Assembly: GCF_024764835.1 (NCBI RefSeq)
Contig: NZ_JALIGE010000075.1
Span: forward strand, 372,001-436,000
Origin: Scandinavium hiltneri
GTDB lineage: Bacteria; Pseudomonadota; Gammaproteobacteria; Enterobacterales; Enterobacteriaceae
Length of the DNA stretch: 64,000 nt
Direction of reading: 5' to 3'
Part shown: positions 54,765 to 63,463 of the stretch, piece by piece
Layout: each line of letters opens with the position of its first letter
Numbering within the stretch: position 1 is the stretch's first letter
Position numbers and translations under genes: made by a program
The notes under the pieces: model-generated
What the model was told of the DNA's origin: nothing
Database searches by the model: none
What the model saw: only the letters and a program-made list of their open reading frames with translations

Positions 54765-55349
54765 TTACTCTTTGTCGCCTGATTGTGCATCTTTGCGGTC
54801 GCGGTAGGAAAACCACAGGCGCACCGCAATGACCGCAATCACCACGATAATCAGCCATGCCCAATGCTTAATATGCTGATCCAGATGATGTAACCACGGG
54901 CCGATCACTTCCCCGCCGAGATATCCCAACGTGGTGAACAGCATCGCCCACAGCACTGCGCCAAAGATATTGAGCGGCAGGAAGATTTTCGGTGGCAGAC
55001 GGCTGGCACCAATTAACACCGGGCCAATCACCCGAAAGCCGTACATAAAACGGCTGCCGATAACGAACAGCCACGGACGGTTCTGAATCAGCCTCTGCGC
55101 CTTCTGGATTTTCTTTTGATGGCGGGAAAAGCGTTTAAGCAGGCGGCCACCGAAATGGCGTCCGAGAAAGTACAGCACCTGATCGCCAATCATCCCGCCG
55201 AGCGCCACCGACGCCACCACCAGCCAGAAGCGCAACAGACCCTGATGTGCCGCAACGCCGCCGAGCAACGTGACGGTTTCCCCTTCGGCTAACGCTCCAA
55301 CAACCAATGCGGCGTAGCCATAGTGGCTAATCAGTGAATTGATATCCAT
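54765..55349 (-). CDS. yohD: DedA-family membrane protein YohD
   Basis: 194 residues, DedA/SNARE-associated family (EGETVTLLGGVAAHQG, FGGRLLKRFSRHQ, RFMYGFRVIGPVLIGASRL). DedA proteins are linked to polyprenyl-phosphate or phospholipid flipping and proton homeostasis. Monocistronic. Confidence 0.93.
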   Translation of the reverse strand: MDINSLISHYGYAALVVGALAEGETVTLLGGVAAHQGLLRFWLVVASVALGGMIGDQVLYFLGRHFGGRLLKRFSRHQKKIQKAQRLIQNRPWLFVIGSRFMYGFRVIGPVLIGASRLPPKIFLPLNIFGAVLWAMLFTTLGYLGGEVIGPWLHHLDQHIKHWAWLIIVVIAVIAVRLWFSYRDRKDAQSGDKE

Positions 55350-55523
55350 ACGGGTTTTATTGTCTCCCTAAACGCCGAATTCCTTTAAGCATACACCTCT
55401 GAATGACAATCACCAGGCAACGGACGTTCTGCCGTGGCGCTCTTTTTTGGGTTGTACAAAATATAATCTCCAGCGTGCATTATACTTAGCTCATGCTGTG
55501 TGAAGCCGAGAAAAGGAGGCTTT

Positions 55524-56111
55524 ATGAATCATGTCTGGGGACTCTTCTCCCATCCCGATCGTGAAATGCATGTCATTCAGAGCGAGAACGAAACCGTCTC
55601 GCATCATTACACTCACCATGTGCTGGCGATGGCGGCGGTACCGGTTATCTGCGCGTTTATCGGTACTACGCAAATCGGCTGGAACTTCGGCGATGGCACC
55701 ACCGTGAAACTCTCGTTGTTCACGGGTTTCGCGCTGGCGGTGCTGTTTTATGGCCTGATGCTGGCCGGGGTCGCGGTAATGGGACGGGTCATATGGTGGA
55801 TGGCACGTAACTACCCGCAACGGCCGTCGCTCAAGCGCTGTATGGTGTTTGCCGGATATGTGGCGACGCCGATATTCCTCAGCGGCATCGTGGCGCTTTA
55901 TCCGCTGGTCTGGCTGTGTGCGTTGGTGGGAACCGTTGCGCTGTGTTATACCGGCTACCTGCTGTACATCGGTATTCCGACGTTCCTCGGCATTAACCGT
56001 GAGGAGGGGATGAGCTTTGCCAGTTCGACCTTGGCGATTGGGGTTCTGGTGCTCGAAGTGCTGTTGGCGGCGACGGTGGTTCTGTGGGGCTATGGCTATC
56101 GTTTATTCTGA
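55524..56111 (+). CDS. yohC: Yip1-family membrane protein YohC
   Basis: 195 residues, five segments, Yip1 domain (HVLAMAAVPVICAFIGTTQI, FLSGIVALYPLVWLCALVG). Function unknown. ATG MNHVWGLFSH with strong SD AAAAGGAGG; the longest frame adds eight residues over that SD. Confidence 0.92.
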   Translation: MNHVWGLFSHPDREMHVIQSENETVSHHYTHHVLAMAAVPVICAFIGTTQIGWNFGDGTTVKLSLFTGFALAVLFYGLMLAGVAVMGRVIWWMARNYPQRPSLKRCMVFAGYVATPIFLSGIVALYPLVWLCALVGTVALCYTGYLLYIGIPTFLGINREEGMSFASSTLAIGVLVLEVLLAATVVLWGYGYRLF

Positions 56112-56119
56112 CTTTAACT

Positions 56120-56154
56120 CATAGCGGGTGTTGATGATTTCATCACCCGCTATG
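56120..56154 (+). terminator. Hairpin after yohC
   Basis: CATAGCGGGTG (56120-56130) and CACCCGCTATG (56144-56154), perfect 11-bp stem, 8 bp after the stop; weak CAGCATTTATT tail. Confidence 0.6.
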
Positions 56155-56288
56155 CAGCATTTATTCACGATTAACTTGTGGCACGAGAAAGCTCTGGCAC
56201 TGTATGATGCCCCGGCTTGCGTTTGTGAAGTGCATACAAATGCCTCCCGATATCATAACTTGCGTAAATAATTACCAGACACCTCACG

Positions 56289-57236
56289 ATGCCTAAATTT
56301 CGAGTTTCTCTGCTCAGCCTCGCGCTGATGCTGGCAGTACCTTTCGCGCCTCAGGCGAGTGCTAAAACTGCCGCCGCAGCCGCTGCGTCGCAGCCGGACA
56401 TTGCTTCCGGTAGCGCGATGATTGTCGATTTAAACACCAATAAAGTGATTTACGCCAGCGAGCCAGACCTGGTGCGACCCATTGCGTCAATTACCAAGCT
56501 GATGACGGTGATGGTGGTGCTGGATGCCCATTTACCGCTCGATGAAATGCTCAGCGTGGACATCAGCCATACGCCGGAGATGAAAGGGATTTACTCACGC
56601 GTACGCCTGAACAGCCACATCAGTCGCAAAAACATGATGCTGCTGGCGCTGATGTCTTCCGAGAATCGCGCGGCGGCAAGTCTCGCGCATCATTACCCTG
56701 GCGGTTACGACGCGTTTATTCGCGCCATGAATGCCAAGGCGAAATCCCTGGGCATGAGTCACACGCACTATGTGGAGCCAACGGGCCTGTCGATTCACAA
56801 CGTGTCGACCGCGCGAGACCTGTCTAAATTGCTGATTGCGACCAAACAATATCCGCTGATGGGCCAGTTGAGCACCACCAAAGAAGACATGGCAACCTTC
56901 AGCAACCCGAATTACACGCTGCCGTTCCGCAATACCAACCATCTGGTGTATCGCGAAAACTGGAACATCCAGCTGACCAAAACCGGGTTTACCAACGCGG
57001 CGGGCCATTGTCTGGTGATGCGTACGGTGATGAACAATCGTCCGGTGGCGATGGTAGTGATGGATGCATTTGGCAAATATACGCACTTTGCGGATGCCAG
57101 CCGTCTGCGGACCTGGGTTGAAACCGGGAAAGTGATGCCGGTACCGCCTGCGGCATTGGCCTACAAAAAGCAGAAAGAAGCGCAGATGGCGAGTGCCATT
57201 CAGAATTCGTCGCAGCAGATAGCGCAGGCGGATTGA
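56289..57236 (+). CDS. pbpG: D-alanyl-D-alanine endopeptidase PBP7
   Basis: 315 residues, signal peptide (ASA-K), peptidase S11 fold: SITK (Ser67, Lys70), SEN in LMSSENRAA, and KTG in QLTKTGFTNAAG. It cleaves D-Ala-mDAP cross-links in the periplasm. Same length class as E. coli (310). Confidence 0.96.
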   Translation: MPKFRVSLLSLALMLAVPFAPQASAKTAAAAAASQPDIASGSAMIVDLNTNKVIYASEPDLVRPIASITKLMTVMVVLDAHLPLDEMLSVDISHTPEMKGIYSRVRLNSHISRKNMMLLALMSSENRAAASLAHHYPGGYDAFIRAMNAKAKSLGMSHTHYVEPTGLSIHNVSTARDLSKLLIATKQYPLMGQLSTTKEDMATFSNPNYTLPFRNTNHLVYRENWNIQLTKTGFTNAAGHCLVMRTVMNNRPVAMVVMDAFGKYTHFADASRLRTWVETGKVMPVPPAALAYKKQKEAQMASAIQNSSQQIAQAD

Positions 57237-57243
57237 CAGGCGT

Positions 57244-57276
57244 TGCCCGGCGGCGCTAGCGCTTGCACGGGCCTAC
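57244..57276. repeat. REP unit after pbpG
   Basis: GTTGCCCGGCGGCGCTAGCG then GCACGGGCCTAC, between the convergent ends of pbpG and the GNAT gene; a second short GCCGGGCAA tail follows. Confidence 0.75.
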
Positions 57277-57301
57277 GGAAACTATCCGCCGGGCAATAAA
57301 C

Positions 57302-57856
57302 CTACTCCGGCAGCGTCCAGTCACCGTCGTTGAGCGGACGCTGCATGATCAACGTATCCCGCCAGTCACCCATCTTATAGCCGACGCTGCGCAGCTGTCC
57401 GGCCACTTCAAACCCGTGCTTTTTATGCAACCGCAGCGAGCCGGCATTATTATTGCCATCGCCGATCACCGCCACCATCTGTCGCCACGGGCCTTGTTCG
57501 CACACGTCAATCAATCGGGTGAGCAATGAACTGCCGACGCCGCGCCCGGTCATGCTGGCATCAACGTAAATGGATTCTTCCAGAGTATAACGATAGGCCG
57601 GGCGAGGGCGGTAATGGCTGGCGTAGCAGTAGCCGACGATAATGCCGCGATACAGCGCCACCAGCCAGGGCAAATCCTGTCCGGCGACGACGTTCATCCG
57701 CTCGCGCATCTCATCGACAGACGGGGGAACTTCCTCAAAAGAGGCGCGACCGTTCAACACATGCCAGGCGTACAGAGCAGCAATCGCATGCGCATCGTCA
57801 GGCCTGGCTTCGCGAATTTCCACTTCTGCACCGTATAAGACATCCACCGCTGACAT
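57302..57856 (-). CDS. Phosphinothricin-type GNAT N-acetyltransferase
   Basis: 184 residues, GNAT fold of the PAT/MddA group: IREARPDDAHAIAALYAWHV, EESIYVDASMTGRGVGSSLL (acetyl-CoA loop) and HKKHGFEVAGQLRSVGYKMG. Such enzymes acetylate methionine sulfoximine, phosphinothricin or related amino acids; substrate here unknown. Start ATG (MSAVDVLYG) with SD GAGGAG; a GTG three codons upstream is less likely. Not at this site in K-12 as I recall. Confidence 0.88.
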   Translation of the reverse strand: MSAVDVLYGAEVEIREARPDDAHAIAALYAWHVLNGRASFEEVPPSVDEMRERMNVVAGQDLPWLVALYRGIIVGYCYASHYRPRPAYRYTLEESIYVDASMTGRGVGSSLLTRLIDVCEQGPWRQMVAVIGDGNNNAGSLRLHKKHGFEVAGQLRSVGYKMGDWRDTLIMQRPLNDGDWTLPE

Positions 57857-57897
57857 AGTAACCACTCCTCGAGCCTCGGTATCAGGCTACTTTATTT

Positions 57898-57983
57898 GCC
57901 ATTTTGGGCTTGGGCAGTGCTCAAAATCCTCACGTACTTCGTGTACGCTCCGGTTTTTCCGCGCTGTCCGCACCCAAACTGGC
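57898..57983. repeat. Imperfect inverted repeat, 86 bp
   Basis: GCCATTTTGGGC..CACGTAC and GTACGCTCCGG..CCCAAACTGGC form two roughly 40-base imperfect arms in the 234-bp gap between the GNAT gene and dld. It looks like a dispersed intergenic element, but it is neither REP nor ERIC. Nothing else recognised in the gap. Confidence 0.5.
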
Positions 57984-58090
57984 TGCAACAGTTACGCCTT
58001 GCGTTTAGCAATTGATCATGCCAGAGAAACGTTTCTCCGGCCCTTAACCGCTACTGTAATCGGAGTTAAGCCGCAATACACTACTCCCCC

Positions 58091-59854
58091 TTAATTCTGG
58101 GAGGGATTGGCTTCAGTTACGCTTTCAGCATCTTCGGGCGTACGGCCTTCACCCCAATATTTCTGCTTACTGGTCTTACCAATACCCGGGTTCATGCTGT
58201 TGGTCGGGTCATTTTCGCGATAAAACTGTTTTAACGTATCCGCCGCTTCATAAAGATGGCCCACGTTATGTTCAGCAGGATATTGTGCGCCGCGCTCGCG
58301 CAACAGGGCCAGCATCTGTTCCTTCAACTCGTGCGCGTCTACGCCTTTCTTAACGATGTAATCCTGATGGAAAACGTGACACATAAAGTGACCGTAATAG
58401 AGCTTATGGGTCAGCTGGCTGTCTATTTCCGGCGGCAGGCGCTCGAACCAGTCGGTGTCGTTGCGGCGAAGCGCAATATCCAGTGCCAGAATATCCTCTA
58501 CCTCATCCGCATGGACCGCCTGATAGCGAATCGCTGCGCCCGCCGCCGCAAAGCGGTGCAGGAACGCCTTGCTGCCTTCTTCCGGCGTACAGGCGAAGAA
58601 CGCGCCGTCGGCGGTTTTGAAGAACGCTGTCAGCCAGGTTTGCGCCTCGTCGATGCCGTCTCCGGCCATCTTCAGCATTAAATGATGTTCGTACTGGTTA
58701 CGGTAACTTTTCATGCGATCCGGCAGATGCGCCGGGAACGCGTGGCCGAGTTTCTGCATAAAGCGGTCGGTGAAATGCGGTTTAAACAGCGGTACTTTTT
58801 CCAGCATCGCGTCGGTACGGCCCTTCAAAGTGAAAAACAGCGGCATTTTATCGGTGCCGAGTTTGTCGATCATCAGGAAGGTGTCTTTGCCGTACTGTTC
58901 CGCGATGTCGTAAATGTCGCGGTGCATGTATTCTCCGGCCACCGGAAGATTGGCGAAATTGGCCAGCATGTGGCGGCGGATTTCGGTCAGCACTTCCGGC
59001 TGATTTGTGCCGATGTAAAACACCTGCTGACGCTTTTCGGCTTCGAAAGTATCCAGACGCGCGGCGAAAACGGCGAGCTTCCCGGCGCAGCCGGAAGATT
59101 CAAACAGGCGATCCGGGTCGGCGTTATAGCGCGCCGGGGTATCGGCATCGACGTCACGCACGCGCGTCACGTAATCGTGATCATGGGCGTGACGGCCATC
59201 GTGTCGCACGTCGCTGTCTTTCAGGCGATCGTCGTCGAGCTTACTGAGGATTTGCTCCGGCGTTTCACCCAGATCGATGCCCAGATGGTTCACCAGTTGC
59301 AGTTTGCCGTCATCGGTAATGCGTGCAAACAGCGACATTTCGGTATACGCCGGGCCGCGCTGCACCAGCGAACCGCCGGAGTTATTGCAGATCCCGCCGA
59401 TCACCGACGCGCCAATGCACGACGAGCCGATCACCGAGTGTGGCTCACGGCCGAGCGGCTTCAGCGCTTTTTCCAGCGAATAGAGCGTAGTGCCCGGATA
59501 CGCCAGCACCTGCTGGCCGTTGTCGATCAGGTGCAGCTTATCGAGGCGCAGCGTGCTGATAATCACAATCTGGCGGTCGTAATCGTTGCCGCTCGGGGTA
59601 GAGCCTTCGGTCAGGCCGGTATTGGCGGCCTGCATCAGAATAATTTTGTCCGCCTGGACGCAAGCGCTCAGTACGCGCCACAGTTCCAGCAGCGTACCGG
59701 GGAAAACCACGGCGAGCGCATCGCCATGTCCAGAACGGAAGCCTTTGCGATAGCGGGCGGTTTTGGCGGGGTCGGTCAGCAGGTGTGAATGGCCCACCAG
59801 GCGGGTCAGTTCGGACAGAAAAGCGTTGTTATCATTGGTTGTCGTGGAAGACAT
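58091..59854 (-). CDS. dld: Quinone-dependent D-lactate dehydrogenase
   Basis: 587 residues, FAD-binding peripheral membrane enzyme. FAD domain signatures MQAANTGLTEGSTPSGNDYD and VIGSSCIGASVIGGICNNSG; membrane-binding domain in the middle. It oxidises D-lactate to pyruvate and passes electrons to quinone. It is about 16 residues longer than E. coli Dld (571) by an acidic C-terminal tail (GRTPEDAESVTEANPSQN). SD AAGGAG. Divergent from bglX. Confidence 0.96.
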   Translation of the reverse strand: MSSTTTNDNNAFLSELTRLVGHSHLLTDPAKTARYRKGFRSGHGDALAVVFPGTLLELWRVLSACVQADKIILMQAANTGLTEGSTPSGNDYDRQIVIISTLRLDKLHLIDNGQQVLAYPGTTLYSLEKALKPLGREPHSVIGSSCIGASVIGGICNNSGGSLVQRGPAYTEMSLFARITDDGKLQLVNHLGIDLGETPEQILSKLDDDRLKDSDVRHDGRHAHDHDYVTRVRDVDADTPARYNADPDRLFESSGCAGKLAVFAARLDTFEAEKRQQVFYIGTNQPEVLTEIRRHMLANFANLPVAGEYMHRDIYDIAEQYGKDTFLMIDKLGTDKMPLFFTLKGRTDAMLEKVPLFKPHFTDRFMQKLGHAFPAHLPDRMKSYRNQYEHHLMLKMAGDGIDEAQTWLTAFFKTADGAFFACTPEEGSKAFLHRFAAAGAAIRYQAVHADEVEDILALDIALRRNDTDWFERLPPEIDSQLTHKLYYGHFMCHVFHQDYIVKKGVDAHELKEQMLALLRERGAQYPAEHNVGHLYEAADTLKQFYRENDPTNSMNPGIGKTSKQKYWGEGRTPEDAESVTEANPSQN

Positions 59855-60077
59855 CTTCTCACTCCTTGTGATGAGGAAAGTGTTGTGAGGCGCTTTTTTA
59901 GTGTTTCAAGAATAGCGCTTTGTATGACAATTTTGTGCAGGAATTCAGTGAAAATTCAGAGCATAACCTCCGCTTTCTGTTCGCACCCTTATCAGGCTTA
60001 TGGCAAACTGCTGTTTTTTGGCAGGCTTTTGCCGCGCTTTTTGCTGATAACCCCGGTCTGAAGAGAGAGAATATAAG

Positions 60078-62375
60078 ATGAAATGGCTTTGTTCTGTTGG
60101 CGTTGCCGTTAGCCTTGCGCTGCAACCGGCGATGGCCGATGAGATGTTCGGCAATCACCCGCTGACGCCAGAGGCGCGCGATGCGTTTGTCACCGCTCTG
60201 CTCAAGAAAATGACCGTCGATGAAAAAATTGGTCAGCTGCGTCTGATAAGCGTCGGCCCGGACAACCCGAAAGAAGCCATCCGCGAGATGATCAAAGACG
60301 GCCAGGTGGGCGCGATTTTTAACACCGTGACGCGCAAAGACATTCGCGCCATGCAGGATCAGGTGATGCAGCTCAGCCGCCTGAAAATTCCGCTCTTCTT
60401 CGCCTACGATGTGGTTCACGGTCAGCGTACCGTCTTCCCGATTAGCCTCGGTCTTGCCTCTTCCTTTAACCTCGATGCGGTGCGTACCGTGGGCCGCATT
60501 TCCGCCTACGAAGCCGCCGACGATGGCCTGAACATGACCTGGGCGCCAATGGTCGACGTTTCACGCGATCCGCGTTGGGGCCGAGCCTCCGAGGGTTTCG
60601 GCGAAGACACCTGGTTAACCTCGATGATGGGTAAAACCATGGTCGAAGCGATGCAAGGCAAAAGCCCGGCGGAGCGCTATTCGGTGATGACCAGCGTCAA
60701 ACACTACGCGGCGTACGGCGCAGTGGAAGGCGGGAAAGAGTACAACACCGTCGACATGAGTCCGCAGCGTCTGTTCAACGATTATATGCCGCCGTACAAA
60801 GCGGGGCTGGATGCGGGTAGCGGCGGCGTGATGGTGGCGCTGAACTCCCTGAACGGCACCCCGGCGACCTCGGATACCTGGCTGCTGAAAGACGTTCTGC
60901 GTAAAGAGTGGGGCTTCAAAGGCATCACCATTTCCGATCACGGCGCGATCAAAGAGCTCATCAAGCACGGCGTGGCTTCAGATCCATCAGATGCGGTCCG
61001 CGTGGCGCTGAAAGCCGGGATCGACATGAGCATGAGCGACGAGTACTACAGCAAATATCTGCCGGAGCTTATCAAGAGCGGCAAAGTGACGATGGCGGAA
61101 GTTGATGACGCCACGCGCCACGTGCTGAACGTCAAATATGACATGGGTCTGTTTAACGATCCGTACAGCCACCTGGGGCCGAAAGATACTGACCCACAGG
61201 ACACCAATGCTGAAAGCCGTCTGCACCGCAGCGATGCGCGTGAAGTGGCGCGTGAAAGCCTGGTGCTGCTGAAAAACCGGCTGAACACGCTGCCGCTGAA
61301 AAAATCCGGCACCATTGCCGTGGTGGGTCCGCTGGCTGACAGCAAGCGTGACGTGATGGGCAGTTGGTCCGCTGCGGGTGTTGCCGATCAGTCGGTGCCG
61401 GTTCTCGACGGGATTAAAACCGCCGTCGGCGATAACGCCAACGTGATTTACGCCAAAGGCGCGAACATCACCAACGATAAAGATATCGTCAACTTCCTCA
61501 ATCTGTACGAAGAAGCGGTGAAGGTCGATACCCGTTCACCGCAGGCGATGATTGACGAGGCGGTCGCCGCCGCCAAACAGTCTGACGTGGTGGTGGCGGT
61601 TGTCGGTGAAGCGCAGGGCATGGCCCATGAAGCCTCCAGCCGGACCGAAATCAGCATTCCGCAGAGCCAGAAAGATTTGATTGCCGCGCTGAAAGCGACC
61701 GGTAAACCGCTGGTGTTGGTACTGATGAACGGCCGTCCGTTAACGCTGGTGCAGGAAGACCAGCAGGCTGATGCGATGCTGGAAACCTGGTTCGCCGGTA
61801 CCGAAGGCGGCAACGCCATCGCCGACGTGCTGTTTGGTGACTACAATCCGTCAGGCAAACTGCCGATGTCCTTCCCGCGCTCGGTGGGTCAAATCCCGAC
61901 GTACTACAGCCACCTGAACACCGGTCGCCCGTACAACGCCGACAAGCCGAACAAATACACCTCCCGTTACTTTGATGAAGCCAACGGCCCGCTGTATCCG
62001 TTTGGTTATGGTCTGAGCTACACCACCTTCAACGTTTCTGATGTGAAAATGTCTTCCGCGACCATGAAGGCCGACGGCAGCGTGACTGCCAGCGTGGATG
62101 TGACCAACACCGGCAAACGCGAAGGCGCGACGGTTATCCAGATGTATGTACAGGATGTCACCGCGTCGATGAGCCGTCCGGTGAAACAGCTGCGCGGTTT
62201 TGAAAAGGTCACGCTGAAGCCGGGTGAAACCCAGACCGTCAGCTTCCCGATAGACGTCAACGCGCTGAAGTTCTGGAACCAGCAGATGAAATATGCCGCA
62301 GAGCCTGGCAAATTCAACGTCTTTATCGGCGTCGATTCTGCCCGCGTGAAGCAGGGTGAGTTCGAACTGCAGTAA
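60078..62375 (+). CDS. bglX: Periplasmic beta-glucosidase BglX
   Basis: 765 residues, same as E. coli. Signal peptide (ALQPAMA-D), GH3 barrel with nucleophile Asp in GFKGITISDHGA, GH3 C-terminal sandwich (VVVAVVGEAQGMAHEASSRT) and a fibronectin III-like tail (GATVIQMYVQDV). It releases glucose from beta-glucosides in the periplasm. SD GAGAGAGA. Confidence 0.96.
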   Translation: MKWLCSVGVAVSLALQPAMADEMFGNHPLTPEARDAFVTALLKKMTVDEKIGQLRLISVGPDNPKEAIREMIKDGQVGAIFNTVTRKDIRAMQDQVMQLSRLKIPLFFAYDVVHGQRTVFPISLGLASSFNLDAVRTVGRISAYEAADDGLNMTWAPMVDVSRDPRWGRASEGFGEDTWLTSMMGKTMVEAMQGKSPAERYSVMTSVKHYAAYGAVEGGKEYNTVDMSPQRLFNDYMPPYKAGLDAGSGGVMVALNSLNGTPATSDTWLLKDVLRKEWGFKGITISDHGAIKELIKHGVASDPSDAVRVALKAGIDMSMSDEYYSKYLPELIKSGKVTMAEVDDATRHVLNVKYDMGLFNDPYSHLGPKDTDPQDTNAESRLHRSDAREVARESLVLLKNRLNTLPLKKSGTIAVVGPLADSKRDVMGSWSAAGVADQSVPVLDGIKTAVGDNANVIYAKGANITNDKDIVNFLNLYEEAVKVDTRSPQAMIDEAVAAAKQSDVVVAVVGEAQGMAHEASSRTEISIPQSQKDLIAALKATGKPLVLVLMNGRPLTLVQEDQQADAMLETWFAGTEGGNAIADVLFGDYNPSGKLPMSFPRSVGQIPTYYSHLNTGRPYNADKPNKYTSRYFDEANGPLYPFGYGLSYTTFNVSDVKMSSATMKADGSVTASVDVTNTGKREGATVIQMYVQDVTASMSRPVKQLRGFEKVTLKPGETQTVSFPIDVNALKFWNQQMKYAAEPGKFNVFIGVDSARVKQGEFELQ

Positions 62376-62383
62376 CACACCAT

Positions 62384-62410
62384 AAAGGCCGGGAAACCGG
62401 CCTTTTCTTT
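62384..62410 (+). terminator. Terminator of bglX
   Basis: AAAGGCCGG, loop GAAA, CCGGCCTTT followed by TCTTTT, 8 bp after the stop. Confidence 0.85.
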
Positions 62411-62500
62411 TGGCTGTTTTTTGTCTCCGCGTCACCACCGCTTCGCGTGAATCCATCTATCTAAATACGCTTTTGAGATTTCGAAAATACGGTTTTTCGA

Positions 62501-62507
62501 CTATCTT
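62501..62507 (+). promoter_or_regulatory. Sigma-S-like -10 of osmF
   Basis: CTATCTT, one base from the sigma-S CTATACT, 44 bp upstream of osmF with no good -35 at normal spacing. E. coli yehZYXW is osmotically and RpoS induced. Confidence 0.45.
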
Positions 62508-62550
62508 TTAGTCTAACGCCCTGAAAATACACAACAGATGAGGAATAAGA

Positions 62551-63459
62551 ATGGTCATAAAAACGTGGGGTATTGCGGGGGCGCTGTTGCTTGCGGCGAC
62601 CGCTCAGGCCGCAGAACCGGTCAAAGTGGGTTCGAAGATTGATACCGAAGGGGCGTTGCTGGGCAACATTATTTTGCAGGTGCTGGACAACCACGGCGTG
62701 AAAACCGTGAACAAAGTGCAGTTGGGCACGACGCCAGTGGTGCGCGGGGCGATAACCTCCGGGGAACTGGATATCTACCCGGAATACACCGGCAATGGCG
62801 CGTTCTTCTTTAAGGATGATAATGATCCGGCGTGGAAGAATGCGCAGCAGGGCTACGAGAAAGTGAAAAAACTCGACGCCGAGCAGAACAAGCTTATCTG
62901 GCTGACGCCGTCTCCGGCGAACAATACCTGGACCATCGCGGTACGTCAGGATTTGGCGCAGAAGAACAAACTCACCTCGCTGGAGGATTTGGGCGCGTAC
63001 CTGAAAAAAGGCGGCACCTTCAAACTGGCGGCGTCGGCAGAGTTTATTGAGCGTCCGGACGCGCTGCCTGCCTTTGAAAAAGCGTACGATTTTAAACTCG
63101 ATCAGAGTCAGTTGCTGTCGCTGGCGGGCGGTGATACTGCGGTGACCATCAAAGCGGCAGCGCAGCAAACCTCCGGCGTGAACGCGGCGATGGCCTACGG
63201 TACCGATGGCCCGGTGGCGGCGTTGGGTCTGCAAACGCTGACCGACCCGAAAGGCGTTCAGCCAATTTATGCTCCGACACCGGTGATACGCGAGGCGGTG
63301 CTGAAAGAATATCCGCAAATCCCGGAATGGCTGAAGCCAGTGTTTGAAAAACTGGACGCGAAGACGCTGCAAAAACTGAATGCCAGTATTGCGGTCGAAG
63401 GGCTGGATGCGAAGAAAGTGGCCGCTGACTGGCTGAAACAACAAGGACTGGTGAAGTAA
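62551..63459 (+). CDS. osmF: Glycine betaine-binding protein OsmF (YehZ)
   Basis: 302 residues, signal peptide (AQA-A), OpuAC-type substrate-binding fold: KVGSKIDTEGALLGNIILQV, SGELDIYPEYTGNGAFFF, GTDGPVAALGLQTL. Low-affinity betaine uptake with YehYXW. First gene of the operon; yehY begins 5 bp after the stop. Confidence 0.95.
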   Translation: MVIKTWGIAGALLLAATAQAAEPVKVGSKIDTEGALLGNIILQVLDNHGVKTVNKVQLGTTPVVRGAITSGELDIYPEYTGNGAFFFKDDNDPAWKNAQQGYEKVKKLDAEQNKLIWLTPSPANNTWTIAVRQDLAQKNKLTSLEDLGAYLKKGGTFKLAASAEFIERPDALPAFEKAYDFKLDQSQLLSLAGGDTAVTIKAAAQQTSGVNAAMAYGTDGPVAALGLQTLTDPKGVQPIYAPTPVIREAVLKEYPQIPEWLKPVFEKLDAKTLQKLNASIAVEGLDAKKVAADWLKQQGLVK

Positions 63460-63463
63460 GTAC

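Noticed and set aside
58682..59788. 368-codon frame antisense to dld; similar frames oppose yejF (7165-8139) and osmF (62461-63444)
   Set aside because: All lie within well-identified conserved genes; composition (His/Gln/Arg-rich) is that of a shadow frame.
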